The translations under genes and the position numbers were made by a program. A stretch of 64,000 nucleotides of DNA from JAMHWF01 sp964371405 (GTDB lineage: Bacteria > Pseudomonadota > Gammaproteobacteria > Burkholderiales > Burkholderiaceae_C): NCBI GenBank assembly GCA_964371405.1, contig CAYJLV010000002.1, positions 1 to 64,000 of the forward strand, read 5' to 3'. The first letter of the stretch is position 1. Each line of letters begins with the position of its first letter. Positions 1 to 7,708 of this stretch are shown one piece after another. Below the pieces are notes generated by a model. It did not search any database, was not told the DNA's origin, and worked only from the letters and a program-made list of their open reading frames with translations.

Positions 1-449
1 GCACCATCCTCGACCAGATGGGCGCCGAGGCGCTGCTCGGCCAGGGCGACATGCTCTACCTCGCGCCCGGCACCGGCCTGCCGGTGCGCGTGCACGGCGC
101 CTTCGTCAGCGACGAAGAAGTGCACCGCGTCGTCGACTACCTCAAGAGCCAGGGCGAGCCGAACTACATCGAGGGCATCCTCGAAGGCGGCACGCTCGAC
201 GGCGACGGCGATGCCTCCACGGCCGACATGCCCGGCGGGGGCGGCGGCGAAAGCGACCCGATGTACGACCAGGCCGTCGCCATCGTGCTGCAGCACAAGC
301 GTGCGTCGATCTCGCTGGTGCAGCGCCACCTGCGCATCGGCTACAACCGCGCCGCGCGCCTGCTGGAACAAATGGAGAAGTCCGGACTCGTATCGTCGAT
401 GGCGACGAACGGCAACCGGGACATCCTCGTTCCGGCGCGCAGCGAATGA
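1..449 (+). CDS. ftsK: DNA translocase FtsK, C-terminal part (5' end outside window)
   Basis: This is the last ~148 codons of FtsK, the septal DNA pump that segregates chromosome termini and activates XerCD at dif. The visible part starts inside the RecA-like motor (ILDQMGAEALLGQGDMLYL, typical of the motor's end), then a glycine-rich linker (about residues 60-80 of the visible part), then the gamma winged-helix domain (YDQAVAIVLQHKRASISL and the recognition helix around YNRAARLLEQME) that reads KOPS sequences. The frame is open from base 3. Its stop TGA overlaps the lolA start (ATGA), as is usual for the ftsK-lolA-rarA order of betaproteobacteria. Identification is certain in kind; the N-terminal membrane part lies outside. 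Confidence 0.95.
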   Translation, partial: TILDQMGAEALLGQGDMLYLAPGTGLPVRVHGAFVSDEEVHRVVDYLKSQGEPNYIEGILEGGTLDGDGDASTADMPGGGGGESDPMYDQAVAIVLQHKRASISLVQRHLRIGYNRAARLLEQMEKSGLVSSMATNGNRDILVPARSE

Positions 450-1060
450 GGTTGCGCGCACGGCTTGCCGCGCTATTGCTCGGCGTGGCGGCTGCGGCAG
501 CACACGCCGACGCCGTGGACACGCTGCGCAGCTTCGTGCGCGACGTGAAGACGGGCCGCGCTGATTTCACGCAGACCGTGACTTCGCCCGATGGCGCGAA
601 GAAGAAGGTCTCGTCGGGCCGCTTCGAGTTCTCGCGCCCGAACCGCTTCCGCTTCGAGTACTTGAAGCCCTACGACCAGTTGATCGTCGGCGACGGGCAG
701 AAGGTGTGGATCCACGACGCCGACCTGAACCAGGCCAGCTCGCGCCGGCTCGACCAGGCGCTCGGCTCGACGCCGGCCGCGCTGCTCGCCGGCGGCTCGC
801 TGGAGCGCGACTTCGATCTCTCGGTGCTGCCCGACCGCGACGGCCTGGCCTGGGCCGAGGCGAGGCCGAAGACGCGGGAGGGCGCGTTCCAGTCGCTGCG
901 CATCGGTTTTCGCGGGCCGACGCCGGCGGCCGTCGAAGTCGTCGACGGCTTCGGCCAGAAGTCGCTGCTGCAGTTCAGCGGTTGGGAAGCCCATGCGCGC
1001 ATCGACGCGGCGCGCTTCGTGTTCGTGCCGCCGAAGGGCGCCGACGTCGTCGAGCAGTAG
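446..1060 (+). CDS. lolA: outer-membrane lipoprotein carrier protein LolA
   Basis: LolA is the periplasmic chaperone that takes mature lipoproteins from LolCDE at the inner membrane to LolB. The 204-residue product has an Arg-containing N-terminus, a hydrophobic stretch and a signal-peptidase site near AAHA-DAV (residues ~1-21). The mature part shows the family core: FTQTV near residue 45, the SSGRFEFSRPNRFRFEY block that forms the first strands of the open beta barrel, and the later FGQKSLLQFSGW block. Length fits the family (about 200 residues). The start overlaps the ftsK stop by four bases, so translation is probably coupled. No dedicated promoter is evident. Confidence 0.95.
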   Translation: MRLRARLAALLLGVAAAAAHADAVDTLRSFVRDVKTGRADFTQTVTSPDGAKKKVSSGRFEFSRPNRFRFEYLKPYDQLIVGDGQKVWIHDADLNQASSRRLDQALGSTPAALLAGGSLERDFDLSVLPDRDGLAWAEARPKTREGAFQSLRIGFRGPTPAAVEVVDGFGQKSLLQFSGWEAHARIDAARFVFVPPKGADVVEQ

Positions 1061-1125
1061 TCGTCGGGTCGCTCGACCCATCGTGCCCCAGCGGCGTGCC
1101 GCGGCGCCGGACCGCGAGCGCCTGC

Positions 1126-1131
1126 CACAAT
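1126..1131 (+). promoter_or_regulatory. candidate -10 box (CACAAT) for rarA
   Basis: CACAAT ends 7 bases before the rarA ATG at 1139, which would put the transcription start at or next to the start codon. No good -35 hexamer is visible. The same spacing recurs at other genes in the window. Confidence 0.4.
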
Positions 1132-1138
1132 CGGGCCG

Positions 1139-2446
1139 ATGTCGACGCCGCCGCTGCCCCTGCACGATCCGGCGCAGGCGCCACTGGCCGAGCGGCTGCG
1201 CCCGCGCAGCCTCGACGACGTGATCGGCCAGCGCCACCTGCTTGGCCCGGGCAAGCCGCTGCGCACGGCGTTCGAGTCGGGCCGGCTGCACTCGATGATC
1301 CTGTGGGGTCCGCCCGGTGTCGGCAAGACGACGCTGGCGCGATTGATGGCCGATGCCTTCGAGGCCCAGTTCATCGCGATCTCGGCCGTGCTCGGCGGCG
1401 TGAAGGACATCCGCGACGCCGTCGAGCGCGCGCGCGCCGTGCAGGGCGCGCAGCGCACCGTCGTCTTCGTCGACGAGGTGCATCGCTTCAACAAGGCGCA
1501 GCAGGATGCCTTCCTGCCGCACGTCGAGTCGGGCCTGTTCACCTTCATCGGCGCGACGACGGAGAACCCGTCGTTCGAGGTCAACTCGGCGCTGCTGTCG
1601 CGCGCGACGGTGCACGTGCTCAAGCCGCTGGCCGACGCCGAGCTGCACGCGCTGATCGAGCGCGCGCGCAGCCTGCTCGGCGCGCCGCCGCTGGCCGAGG
1701 CCGCGCGCGACCGACTCGTCGGCTACGCCGACGGCGACGCGCGCCGCCTGCTCAATGCCTACGAGAACCTGGCGCACACGGCGGGCGCCGTCGCCGTCAT
1801 CGACGAAGCCCTGCTCGAACAGGCTCTCGGCGAGCAGCTGCGCCGCTACGACAAGGGCGGCGAGCAGTTCTACGACACGATCTCGGCGCTGCACAAGGCA
1901 GTGCGCGGCTCCGACCCCGACGCGGCGCTGTACTGGTTCGCGCGTATGCTCGACGGCGGCGTCGACCCGCGCTACGCGGCGCGCCGCATGCTGCGCATGG
2001 CCAGCGAAGACATCGGTCTGGCCGACCCGCGCGCGCTTGCCCTCGCGCTCGATGCTGCCGCGACCTGGGAGCGGCTCGGCTCGCCCGAGGGCGAACTCGC
2101 GCTCGCGCAGGCCGTCGTCTACCTCGCGATGGCGCCGAAGTCCAACGCCGTCTATACGGCCTGGACCGCGGCACGCGCCCACATCGCCGGCGACGGCACT
2201 CGGCCCGTTCCGCTGCATTTGCGCAATGCTCCGACCAAACTGATGAAGTCGCTCGACTACGGCCGCGGCTACCGCTACGCGCACGACGAGGCGGGCGGAT
2301 TCGCCGCCGGCGAGAACTACTGGCCCGACGGGCTCGCGCCGCAGCGCTGGTACCAGCCGGTGCCGCGCGGGCTCGAGATCCGCATCGGCGAACGCCTCGA
2401 AGAATTGCGCCGTCTCAACGCCGAGGCGGCGAAGCCGCGGCGCTGA
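1139..2446 (+). CDS. rarA: replication-associated recombination protein A (RarA/MgsA), AAA+ ATPase
   Basis: RarA (MgsA, WRNIP1 homologue) is a cytoplasmic AAA+ ATPase related to clamp loaders that acts at stalled replication forks. The 435-residue protein has Walker A GPPGVGKTT (about residues 58-66), Walker B VVFVDEVHRF (about 113-122), sensor 1 FIGATTENPS (about 138-147) and the C-terminal oligomerisation and MgsA domains ending in the conserved LEELRRLN region. Length matches the family. It lies 78 bases after lolA; in many relatives serS follows, but here a liv transporter does. The ATG at 1139 is chosen because the conserved N-terminus PLAERLRP begins shortly after it and a -10 box sits directly upstream. 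Confidence 0.95.
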   Translation: MSTPPLPLHDPAQAPLAERLRPRSLDDVIGQRHLLGPGKPLRTAFESGRLHSMILWGPPGVGKTTLARLMADAFEAQFIAISAVLGGVKDIRDAVERARAVQGAQRTVVFVDEVHRFNKAQQDAFLPHVESGLFTFIGATTENPSFEVNSALLSRATVHVLKPLADAELHALIERARSLLGAPPLAEAARDRLVGYADGDARRLLNAYENLAHTAGAVAVIDEALLEQALGEQLRRYDKGGEQFYDTISALHKAVRGSDPDAALYWFARMLDGGVDPRYAARRMLRMASEDIGLADPRALALALDAAATWERLGSPEGELALAQAVVYLAMAPKSNAVYTAWTAARAHIAGDGTRPVPLHLRNAPTKLMKSLDYGRGYRYAHDEAGGFAAGENYWPDGLAPQRWYQPVPRGLEIRIGERLEELRRLNAEAAKPRR

Positions 2447-2459
2447 GCCGGCGCGCACC

Positions 2460-2465
2460 TACAAT
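2460..2465 (+). promoter_or_regulatory. candidate -10 box (TACAAT) for livHM
   Basis: TACAAT lies 21 bases upstream of the livH ATG and 14 bases after the rarA stop. The -35 region is poor. This would be the promoter of the livHM half of the transporter. Confidence 0.4.
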
Positions 2466-2486
2466 CCGTCCGCGAAAACCGATGCC

Positions 2487-3410
2487 ATGGAGACCCTGAT
2501 CCAGCAGATCATCAACGGCCTCGTGCTCGGCAGCGTCTATGCGCTCGTCGCGCTCGGCTACACGATGGTCTACGGCATCATCAACCTGATCAACTTCGCG
2601 CACGGCGAAGTGCTGATGGTCGGCGCGCTGGTGAGCTGGACCGTCGTCACCGCGCTGGCCGGCTCCGGGCTGCCGGGGTGGCTGATCCTGCTCATCTCGC
2701 TGGCCGCTGCTGTCGTCGTCTGCGGCGCGCTCAACTTCGTGATCGAGAAGGTGGCCTACCGGCCGCTGCGCAACGCGCCGCGGCTGGCGCCGCTGATCAC
2801 GGCGATGGGCGTGAGCCTGCTGCTGCAGACGCTTGCGATGATCATCTGGAAGCCGAACTACAAGCCGTACCCGATCCTGCTGCCGAGCGAGCCGTTCGAC
2901 GTGTTCGGCGCCGTGATCAACACGACGCAGATCCTGATCCTCGTCGTCACGGCGCTCTCGCTCGCCGGGCTGATGCTGCTCGTCAACCGCACCAAGCTCG
3001 GCCGCGCGATGCGCGCCACGGCCGAGAACCCGCGCGTCGCCGCGCTGATGGGCGTGCGGCCCGACACCGTGATCTCGGCCACCTTCATCATCGGCGCCGC
3101 GCTGGCTGCGCTGGCCGGCGTGATGTACGCGGCCAACTACGGCTCGGTGCAGCACACGATGGGCTTCCTGCCGGGGCTCAAGGCATTCACCGCGGCCGTC
3201 TTCGGCGGCATCGGCAACCTCGCCGGCGCGATGCTCGGCGGTGTGCTGCTCGGGCTGATCGAGTCGCTCGGCGCGGGCTACATCGGCGCGCTGACCGGCG
3301 GCGTGCTCGGCAGCCACTACCAGGACATCTTCGCCTTCATCGTGCTGATCCTGGTGCTGACGCTGCGGCCGCAGGGGCTGCTCGGCGAGCGCGTCGCCGA
3401 CAGAGCGTGA
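2487..3410 (+). CDS. livH: branched-chain amino acid ABC transporter permease LivH
   Basis: Inner-membrane permease of a HAAT-family ABC importer for branched-chain amino acids or related amides and organic solutes. The 307-residue product shows the LivH signature at its N-terminus (NGLVLGSVYALVALGYTMVY, residues ~9-28, then INLINFAHGE), about eight hydrophobic segments, the EAA-like loop around RAMRATAENPRVAALMG (~residues 172-188) and a C-terminal LRPQGLLGE. It is followed seven bases later by livM. The ATPase genes livGF lie 2.8 kb downstream behind two unrelated genes, and no LivK-type binding protein gene is in the window, so the substrate cannot be assigned. Confidence 0.93.
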   Translation: METLIQQIINGLVLGSVYALVALGYTMVYGIINLINFAHGEVLMVGALVSWTVVTALAGSGLPGWLILLISLAAAVVVCGALNFVIEKVAYRPLRNAPRLAPLITAMGVSLLLQTLAMIIWKPNYKPYPILLPSEPFDVFGAVINTTQILILVVTALSLAGLMLLVNRTKLGRAMRATAENPRVAALMGVRPDTVISATFIIGAALAALAGVMYAANYGSVQHTMGFLPGLKAFTAAVFGGIGNLAGAMLGGVLLGLIESLGAGYIGALTGGVLGSHYQDIFAFIVLILVLTLRPQGLLGERVADRA

Positions 3411-3417
3411 CGCCGCG

Positions 3418-4509
3418 ATGAAGAACCGCCTCGCCGTCTTCCTCGTCGCCGCCGTGCTGCTGCTCGCGCTGCCGCTGGTCGCGCAGCAGTTCGGGAACTC
3501 GTGGGTGCGCATCGTCGACATGGCGCTGCTCTACGTGCTGCTCGCGCTCGGGCTGAACATCGTCGTCGGCTACGCCGGGCTGCTCGACCTCGGCTACGTC
3601 GCGTTCTACGCCGTCGGCGCCTATTTCTTCGGCCTGCTCGCCTCGCCGCACCTGACCGACACCTTCGCGTGGATGAAGGCGATGTTCCCCAACGGCCTGC
3701 ACACGCCGTGGTGGCTCGTCATCCCGATCGGCGCCGGCGTGGCCGGCATCTTCGGCGTGCTGCTCGGCGCGCCGACGCTCAAGCTGCGCGGCGACTACCT
3801 CGCCATCGTCACGCTCGGCTTCGGCGAGATCATCCGCGTCTTCCTCAACAACCTCGACGCGCCGGTCAACATCACCAACGGCCCGAAGGGCGTTCAGCAG
3901 ATCGATTCGCTGCGCGTGTTCGGCCTCAACCTCGGCAAGACGACGGAGATCCTCGGCTTCGAACTGCCGTCGGTCACGCTCTACTACTACTTCCTGCTCG
4001 CGCTCGTCGTCTTCAGCGTCGTGCTGTGCTACCGGCTCGAGCGCTCGCGCATCGGCCGCGCCTGGATGGCGATCCGCGAGGACGAGGTCGCCGCCAAGGC
4101 GATGGGCATCAACACGCGCAACATGAAGCTGCTCGCCTTCGGCATGGGTGCGACCTTCGGCGGCGTTTCGGGCGTGCTGTTCGCGTCGTTCCAGGGCTTC
4201 ATTTCGCCCGAGTCGTTCGTGCTGCACGAGTCGATCATGGTCGTCGCGATGGTGGTGCTCGGCGGCATCGGCCACATCCCGGGCGTGATCGTCGGCGCGC
4301 TGCTGCTGGCCTCGCTGCCCGAAGTGCTGCGCCACCTCGCCGGCGACCTGCAGCGCATGACGGACGGGCGGCTCGACGCCGCCATCCTGCGCCAGCTGCT
4401 GATCGCGCTGGCGATGATCGCCATCATGCTGGCGCGGCCGCGCGGCCTGTGGCCCGCGCCCGAGCACGGCAAGGCGGCGCCGCAGCCGGTCGGGCCGCCG
4501 CCGCGCTGA
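3418..4509 (+). CDS. livM: branched-chain amino acid ABC transporter permease LivM
   Basis: Second inner-membrane permease of the same HAAT transporter, 363 residues. It has the LivM landmarks: LNIVVGYAGLLDLGYVAFYA (~residues 42-61), an extended periplasmic loop containing LTDTFAWMKAMF, LRGDYLAIVTLGFGEIIR (~123-140), ITNGPKGVQ and the cytoplasmic loop RIGRAWMAIREDEVAAKAMG (~211-230), ending LARPRGLWP. It starts seven bases after livH, so the two are co-transcribed and probably translationally coupled. A proline/alanine-rich tail follows the last membrane segment. Confidence 0.93.
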   Translation: MKNRLAVFLVAAVLLLALPLVAQQFGNSWVRIVDMALLYVLLALGLNIVVGYAGLLDLGYVAFYAVGAYFFGLLASPHLTDTFAWMKAMFPNGLHTPWWLVIPIGAGVAGIFGVLLGAPTLKLRGDYLAIVTLGFGEIIRVFLNNLDAPVNITNGPKGVQQIDSLRVFGLNLGKTTEILGFELPSVTLYYYFLLALVVFSVVLCYRLERSRIGRAWMAIREDEVAAKAMGINTRNMKLLAFGMGATFGGVSGVLFASFQGFISPESFVLHESIMVVAMVVLGGIGHIPGVIVGALLLASLPEVLRHLAGDLQRMTDGRLDAAILRQLLIALAMIAIMLARPRGLWPAPEHGKAAPQPVGPPPR

Positions 4510-4563
4510 GGCGGCAGCGCGGCCCGGCCCGACCCTGCTGCGGCGGTTCGGGCCGCGACCGCT

Positions 4564-5016
4564 TCAGTTGGGCATCAGCACGCGATCGATGACGTGAATC
4601 ACGCCGTTGTCGGCGACGACGTCGGCCTTGACGACCTTCGCCATGTCGACCGAAACGCCCGACTTCGTCGCCACGGTCAGCGATCCGCCCTGGACCGTAG
4701 GCACCTTGCCGGCCTTGACGTCCTTGGCCATGACTTTGCCCGGTACCACGTGATAGGTCAGCACCTGGGTCAGCTTGGCCTTGTCCTTGAGCAGCGCGTC
4801 GAGCTGGTCCTTCGGCACCTTCGCGAAGGCCTCGTCGGTCGGAGCGAACACCGTGAACGGGCCGGTGCCCTTGAGCGTGTCGACCAGCCCGGCCTGCTTG
4901 ATGGCGGTGACCAGGGTCTGGAAGCTGCCGGCCGATACCGCGGTATCGACGATGTCTGCGGCGTGGGTCGTTGCGGCGGCGAAGGCCAGTGCGGTGGCAA
5001 TCAGCGTTGTCTTCAT
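4564..5016 (-). CDS. fasciclin (FAS1)-domain secreted protein
   Basis: A 150-residue exported protein with one FAS1 domain. Residues ~1-20 form a signal peptide (MKTTLIATALAFAAATTHA). The FAS1 hallmarks are clear: H1 motif TVFAPTDEAF (~residues 54-63), LTYHVV (~88-93) and H2 motif NGVIHVIDRVLMP (~137-149). FAS1 proteins are adhesion or surface-associated proteins; in bacteria the role is usually unknown. A good ribosome site (GAGGAAA) precedes the ATG. It is divergent from the CarH-like regulator gene, with palindromic operators in the shared 151-bp gap, so regulation by that protein (B12 and/or light) is inferred. Confidence 0.9.
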   Translation of the reverse strand: MKTTLIATALAFAAATTHAADIVDTAVSAGSFQTLVTAIKQAGLVDTLKGTGPFTVFAPTDEAFAKVPKDQLDALLKDKAKLTQVLTYHVVPGKVMAKDVKAGKVPTVQGGSLTVATKSGVSVDMAKVVKADVVADNGVIHVIDRVLMPN

Positions 5017-5081
5017 GTGCGGTTTCCTCGAGGTGGTGGGCTGCGCTCGCGAGGGATGTCCCCGCAGGCGGTGGTCGTCTG

Positions 5082-5096
5082 TTTGTCCAGGACAAA
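5082..5096. promoter_or_regulatory. operator 1: palindrome TTTGTCC-A-GGACAAA
   Basis: A perfect 7-1-7 palindrome in the gap between the divergent fasciclin and CarH-like genes. It recurs almost identically at 5144-5156. Its position about 65 bases upstream of the fasciclin start suits control of that promoter. Assignment to the neighbouring MerR-type regulator is inference from position and symmetry. Confidence 0.6.
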
Positions 5097-5143
5097 TGGC
5101 GACCTGAGCGAATGCTAGACGAGAACCGCGAACCGTTCAATAA

Positions 5144-5156
5144 TTGTCCTGGACAA
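5144..5156. promoter_or_regulatory. operator 2: palindrome TTGTCC-T-GGACAA
   Basis: Second copy of the operator-like palindrome, ending 11 bases before the GTG start of the CarH-like gene, overlapping the place where its promoter should lie (AT-rich TTCAATAAT precedes it). Binding here would block the gene's own transcription, so autoregulation is likely. Its position also argues against the in-frame TTG at 5144 as the start codon. Confidence 0.6.
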
Positions 5157-5167
5157 AAATTTCTATC

Positions 5168-6085
5168 GTGACGATCACCTGGTCGATTGCCGATGTCGAG
5201 CGCGACACCGGCCTCAGCAAGGACACGCTGCGCGTGTGGGAACGCCGCTACGGTTTTCCGCGGCCGCGGCGTGACGCCTTCGGCGAACGTTCCTATACCG
5301 CGGCACAGGTCGACAAGCTGCGCGTCGTCAAGCGCCTGCTGGACGCAGGCTACCGTCCCGGAGGGCTCGTCTCCCGGCCGATGGGCGAGCTGCGAGGGTT
5401 GGCCGGGGACGATTCGTCGGTTCGCGGCGCGCCGCCTGCGGACGAGCTTCGCGACTGGCTTACCCTGCTGCGCGGCAACGAAGCGGGGGCGCTGCGCGAA
5501 CGTCTCGCGCTGGCGGAGGGGCGGCTCGGACTGCGTTCGGTTGTCCTGGACATATTGGCCCCATTGACGCGATTCGTGGGCGATGCCTGGATGCGCGGCG
5601 AACTGCGCATCTACGAGGAGCACCTGTTCACAGAGTGCGTCGAAACGGTGCTGCGCGGCAAGCTGGGCGGGCTGCTGTCCCAGCCCGGCGGCGCGCGCGT
5701 GCTGCTCGCCACGACGCCCGGCGAGCCGCACGGGCTCGGCTTGCTGATGGCGCAGGCCGTGCTTGCGCTGGAGGGCTGCACCTGCCTGTCGTTGGGGGTC
5801 CAGGTGCCGCTGGACGACATCGTCGCGGCGGCGGCCGACTGCCGCGCGGACATCGTCGCGCTGAGCGTCAGCGGCTGTCAGAAGCGCAGCGCGGCGATCG
5901 GCTCGATCGAACAGTTGCGGCGCCGCCTGCCGGTCCGCATCGCGTTGTGGGTCGGCGGCTCGGCGCCTGCCTTGCGCCGGTTCGCGCTGGACGGCGTGAC
6001 GCGCGTTCCCACGCTCGAGGCGATCGGCGCCGCGCTGCGGCTCGCTTCGCAGCCGCCCGAGGCCGTTGCCGCGGCCGACGAGTGA
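5168..6085 (+). CDS. CarH/LitR-type MerR regulator with cobalamin-binding photosensory domain
   Basis: A 305-residue transcriptional regulator. Residues ~4-70 are a MerR winged helix (IADVERDTGLSKDTLRVWERRYGFPRP). Next comes a four-helix B12-capping domain with the Wx9EH motif of CarH photoreceptors (Trp141 to His152, WMRGELRIYEEH), then a Rossmann B12-binding domain with ExHxxG (Glu186, His188, Gly191; GEPHGLG), His188 being the expected lower axial cobalt ligand. In CarH, adenosylcobalamin makes a DNA-bound tetramer that light breaks apart. GTG 5168 is chosen because the upstream in-frame TTG lies inside an operator palindrome. It is divergent from the fasciclin gene, which it probably represses in the dark. 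Light response is inferred from the motifs, not shown. Confidence 0.88.
   Translation: MTITWSIADVERDTGLSKDTLRVWERRYGFPRPRRDAFGERSYTAAQVDKLRVVKRLLDAGYRPGGLVSRPMGELRGLAGDDSSVRGAPPADELRDWLTLLRGNEAGALRERLALAEGRLGLRSVVLDILAPLTRFVGDAWMRGELRIYEEHLFTECVETVLRGKLGGLLSQPGGARVLLATTPGEPHGLGLLMAQAVLALEGCTCLSLGVQVPLDDIVAAAADCRADIVALSVSGCQKRSAAIGSIEQLRRRLPVRIALWVGGSAPALRRFALDGVTRVPTLEAIGAALRLASQPPEAVAAADE
5541..5553. promoter_or_regulatory. operator-like site inside the CarH-like gene (TTGTCC-T-GGACAT)
   Basis: A third TGTCC-T-GGACA core, within the coding sequence and about 0.4 kb from operator 2. It could be chance (it encodes VVLDI) or an auxiliary site for looping. One mismatch at the right edge compared with the other two. 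Confidence 0.3.
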
Positions 6086-6093
6086 CCGATCGA

Positions 6094-6099
6094 TACAAT
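6094..6099 (+). promoter_or_regulatory. candidate -10 box (TACAAT) for livGF
   Basis: TACAAT about 100 bases upstream of livG, just after the regulator's stop codon. It would give livGF its own promoter, separate from livHM. Confidence 0.35.
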
Positions 6100-6201
6100 G
6101 CCGACGCGTTCGACGGGCTGTCGGCCGCGCAACGCGATGCTCCACTTACCGCCGCCGATCCCTTGCTGCCATGCCGCCGGTGGTCCTGAAGGAGTACCCG
6201 G

Positions 6202-6984
6202 GTGAACGACGTCGTGCTGCAGGTCAGCGGCGCGTCGAAGCGCTTCGGCGGCGTGCAGGCGCTCTCCGACGTCGGCATCACGATCCGCCAGGGCGAGATC
6301 TATGGCCTGATCGGGCCCAACGGCGCCGGCAAGACGACGTTCTTCAACGTGATCACGGGCCTCTACACGCCCGACGCCGGCCGCTTCGAGCTCGGCGGCC
6401 GGGCCTACGAGCCGAGCGCGGTGCATGAGGTGGCCAAGGCCGGCATTGCGCGCACGTTCCAGAACATCCGCCTGTTCCCCGACATGACGGCGCTCGAGAA
6501 CGTGATGGTCGGGCGCCACGTGCGCACGCACTCGGGACTGGTCGGCGCGATGTTGCGTACCGCGGGCTTCAAGGCCGAGGAGGCGGCGATCGCGGGCCGC
6601 GCGCGCGAACTGCTGGAATACGTGGGCGTCGCGCGCTATGGCGACTACAAGGCGCGCACGCTGAGCTACGGCGATCAGCGCCGCCTCGAGATCGCGCGTG
6701 CGCTCGCCACCGAGCCCAAGCTCGTCGCGCTCGACGAGCCTGCCGCCGGCATGAACGCGACCGAGAAGGTCGTGCTGCGCGAGCTGATCGACCGCATCCG
6801 CAACGACGGCCGCACCATCCTGCTGATCGAGCATGACGTGAAGCTCGTGATGGGCCTGTGCGACCGTGTCACCGTGCTCGACTACGGCAAGGCGATCGCC
6901 GAGGGCGCGCCCGCCGAGGTGCAGCGCGACCCGAAGGTGATCGAGGCCTACCTCGGCGTCGGGCACGTCGCGACAACGCACTGA
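6202..6984 (+). CDS. livG: branched-chain amino acid ABC transporter ATPase LivG
   Basis: Cytoplasmic ATPase subunit of the HAAT importer, 260 residues. It carries Walker A GPNGAGKTT (~residues 40-48), the LivG-specific AGIARTFQNIRLF with its Q-loop (~81-93), the ABC signature LSYGDQRRLEIARAL (~154-168), Walker B LVALDEPAAGMN (~174-185) and the H-loop LLIEHD. The GTG start has a strong AAGGAG ribosome site eight bases upstream. It partners with LivF four bases downstream and with LivH/LivM encoded before the inserted fasciclin/regulator pair. Confidence 0.94.
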   Translation: MNDVVLQVSGASKRFGGVQALSDVGITIRQGEIYGLIGPNGAGKTTFFNVITGLYTPDAGRFELGGRAYEPSAVHEVAKAGIARTFQNIRLFPDMTALENVMVGRHVRTHSGLVGAMLRTAGFKAEEAAIAGRARELLEYVGVARYGDYKARTLSYGDQRRLEIARALATEPKLVALDEPAAGMNATEKVVLRELIDRIRNDGRTILLIEHDVKLVMGLCDRVTVLDYGKAIAEGAPAEVQRDPKVIEAYLGVGHVATTH

Positions 6985-6988
6985 GGCG

Positions 6989-7708
6989 ATGACCGCGGCG
7001 ACGCTGCTCGAAGTGCGCAACCTGAAGGTCGCCTACGGCGGCATCCAGGCCGTCAAGGGCATCTCGTTCGACGTGCGCGAGGGCGAGCTCGTCAGCCTGA
7101 TCGGCGCCAACGGCGCCGGCAAGACGACGACTTTGAAGGCGCTCGCCGGCGTGCAGCCGGTGGCCGACGGTGCCGTCGAGTATCTGGGCCGCAGCATCCG
7201 CGGCCAGGGTGCGTGGGACCTCGTTCGTCAGGGTCTCGTGATGGTGCCGGAGGGCCGCGGCACCTTCACGCGCATGACGATCACCGAAAACCTGCTGATG
7301 GGCGCCTTCGTGCGCAGCGACGCGCGCGAGGTCGCGGCCGACATCGAGCACGTGTTCGGCCTGTTCCCGCGCCTGAAGGAGCGCCGCCATCAGCTCGCCG
7401 GCACGATGAGCGGCGGCGAGCAGCAGATGCTCGCGATGGGTCGCGGCCTGATGGCGCGGCCCAAGCTGCTGCTGATGGACGAGCCCTCGATGGGCCTGTC
7501 GCCGATCATGGTCGACAAGGTGTTCGAAGTCGTCGCCGACATCCACCGCCGCGGCACCACAGTGCTGCTCGTCGAGCAGAATGCGAGCCGCGCGCTCGGG
7601 CTGGCGACGCGCGGCTATGTGATGGACTCGGGCGAGATCACGATGAGCGGCGCAGCGCGCGCGCTGCTCGAAGACCCGCGCGTGCGCGCCGCCTATCTCG
7701 GCGAGTGA
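6989..7708 (+). CDS. livF: branched-chain amino acid ABC transporter ATPase LivF
   Basis: Second ATPase of the importer, 239 residues, the usual LivF length. Walker A GANGAGKTT (~residues 37-45), VPEGRGTFTRMTITENLLMG (Q-loop region of LivF, ~85-104), ABC signature MSGGEQQMLAMGRGL (~137-151), Walker B LLLMDEPSMGL (~158-168) and H-loop LLVEQN. It forms the LivG-LivF heterodimer. The stop TGA overlaps the GTG start of the following mipA-like gene, suggesting one transcript. Confidence 0.94.
   Translation: MTAATLLEVRNLKVAYGGIQAVKGISFDVREGELVSLIGANGAGKTTTLKALAGVQPVADGAVEYLGRSIRGQGAWDLVRQGLVMVPEGRGTFTRMTITENLLMGAFVRSDAREVAADIEHVFGLFPRLKERRHQLAGTMSGGEQQMLAMGRGLMARPKLLLMDEPSMGLSPIMVDKVFEVVADIHRRGTTVLLVEQNASRALGLATRGYVMDSGEITMSGAARALLEDPRVRAAYLGE

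Noticed and set aside
5082..5156. LexA/SOS boxes
   Set aside because: The palindromes TTGTCC-N-GGACAA do not resemble the CTGT-N8-ACAG SOS box, and the neighbours are not DNA-repair genes.
5144..5167. TTG at 5144 as start of the CarH-like regulator
   Set aside because: The TTG is the first base triplet of a perfect operator palindrome, and the MerR domain begins after GTG 5168.
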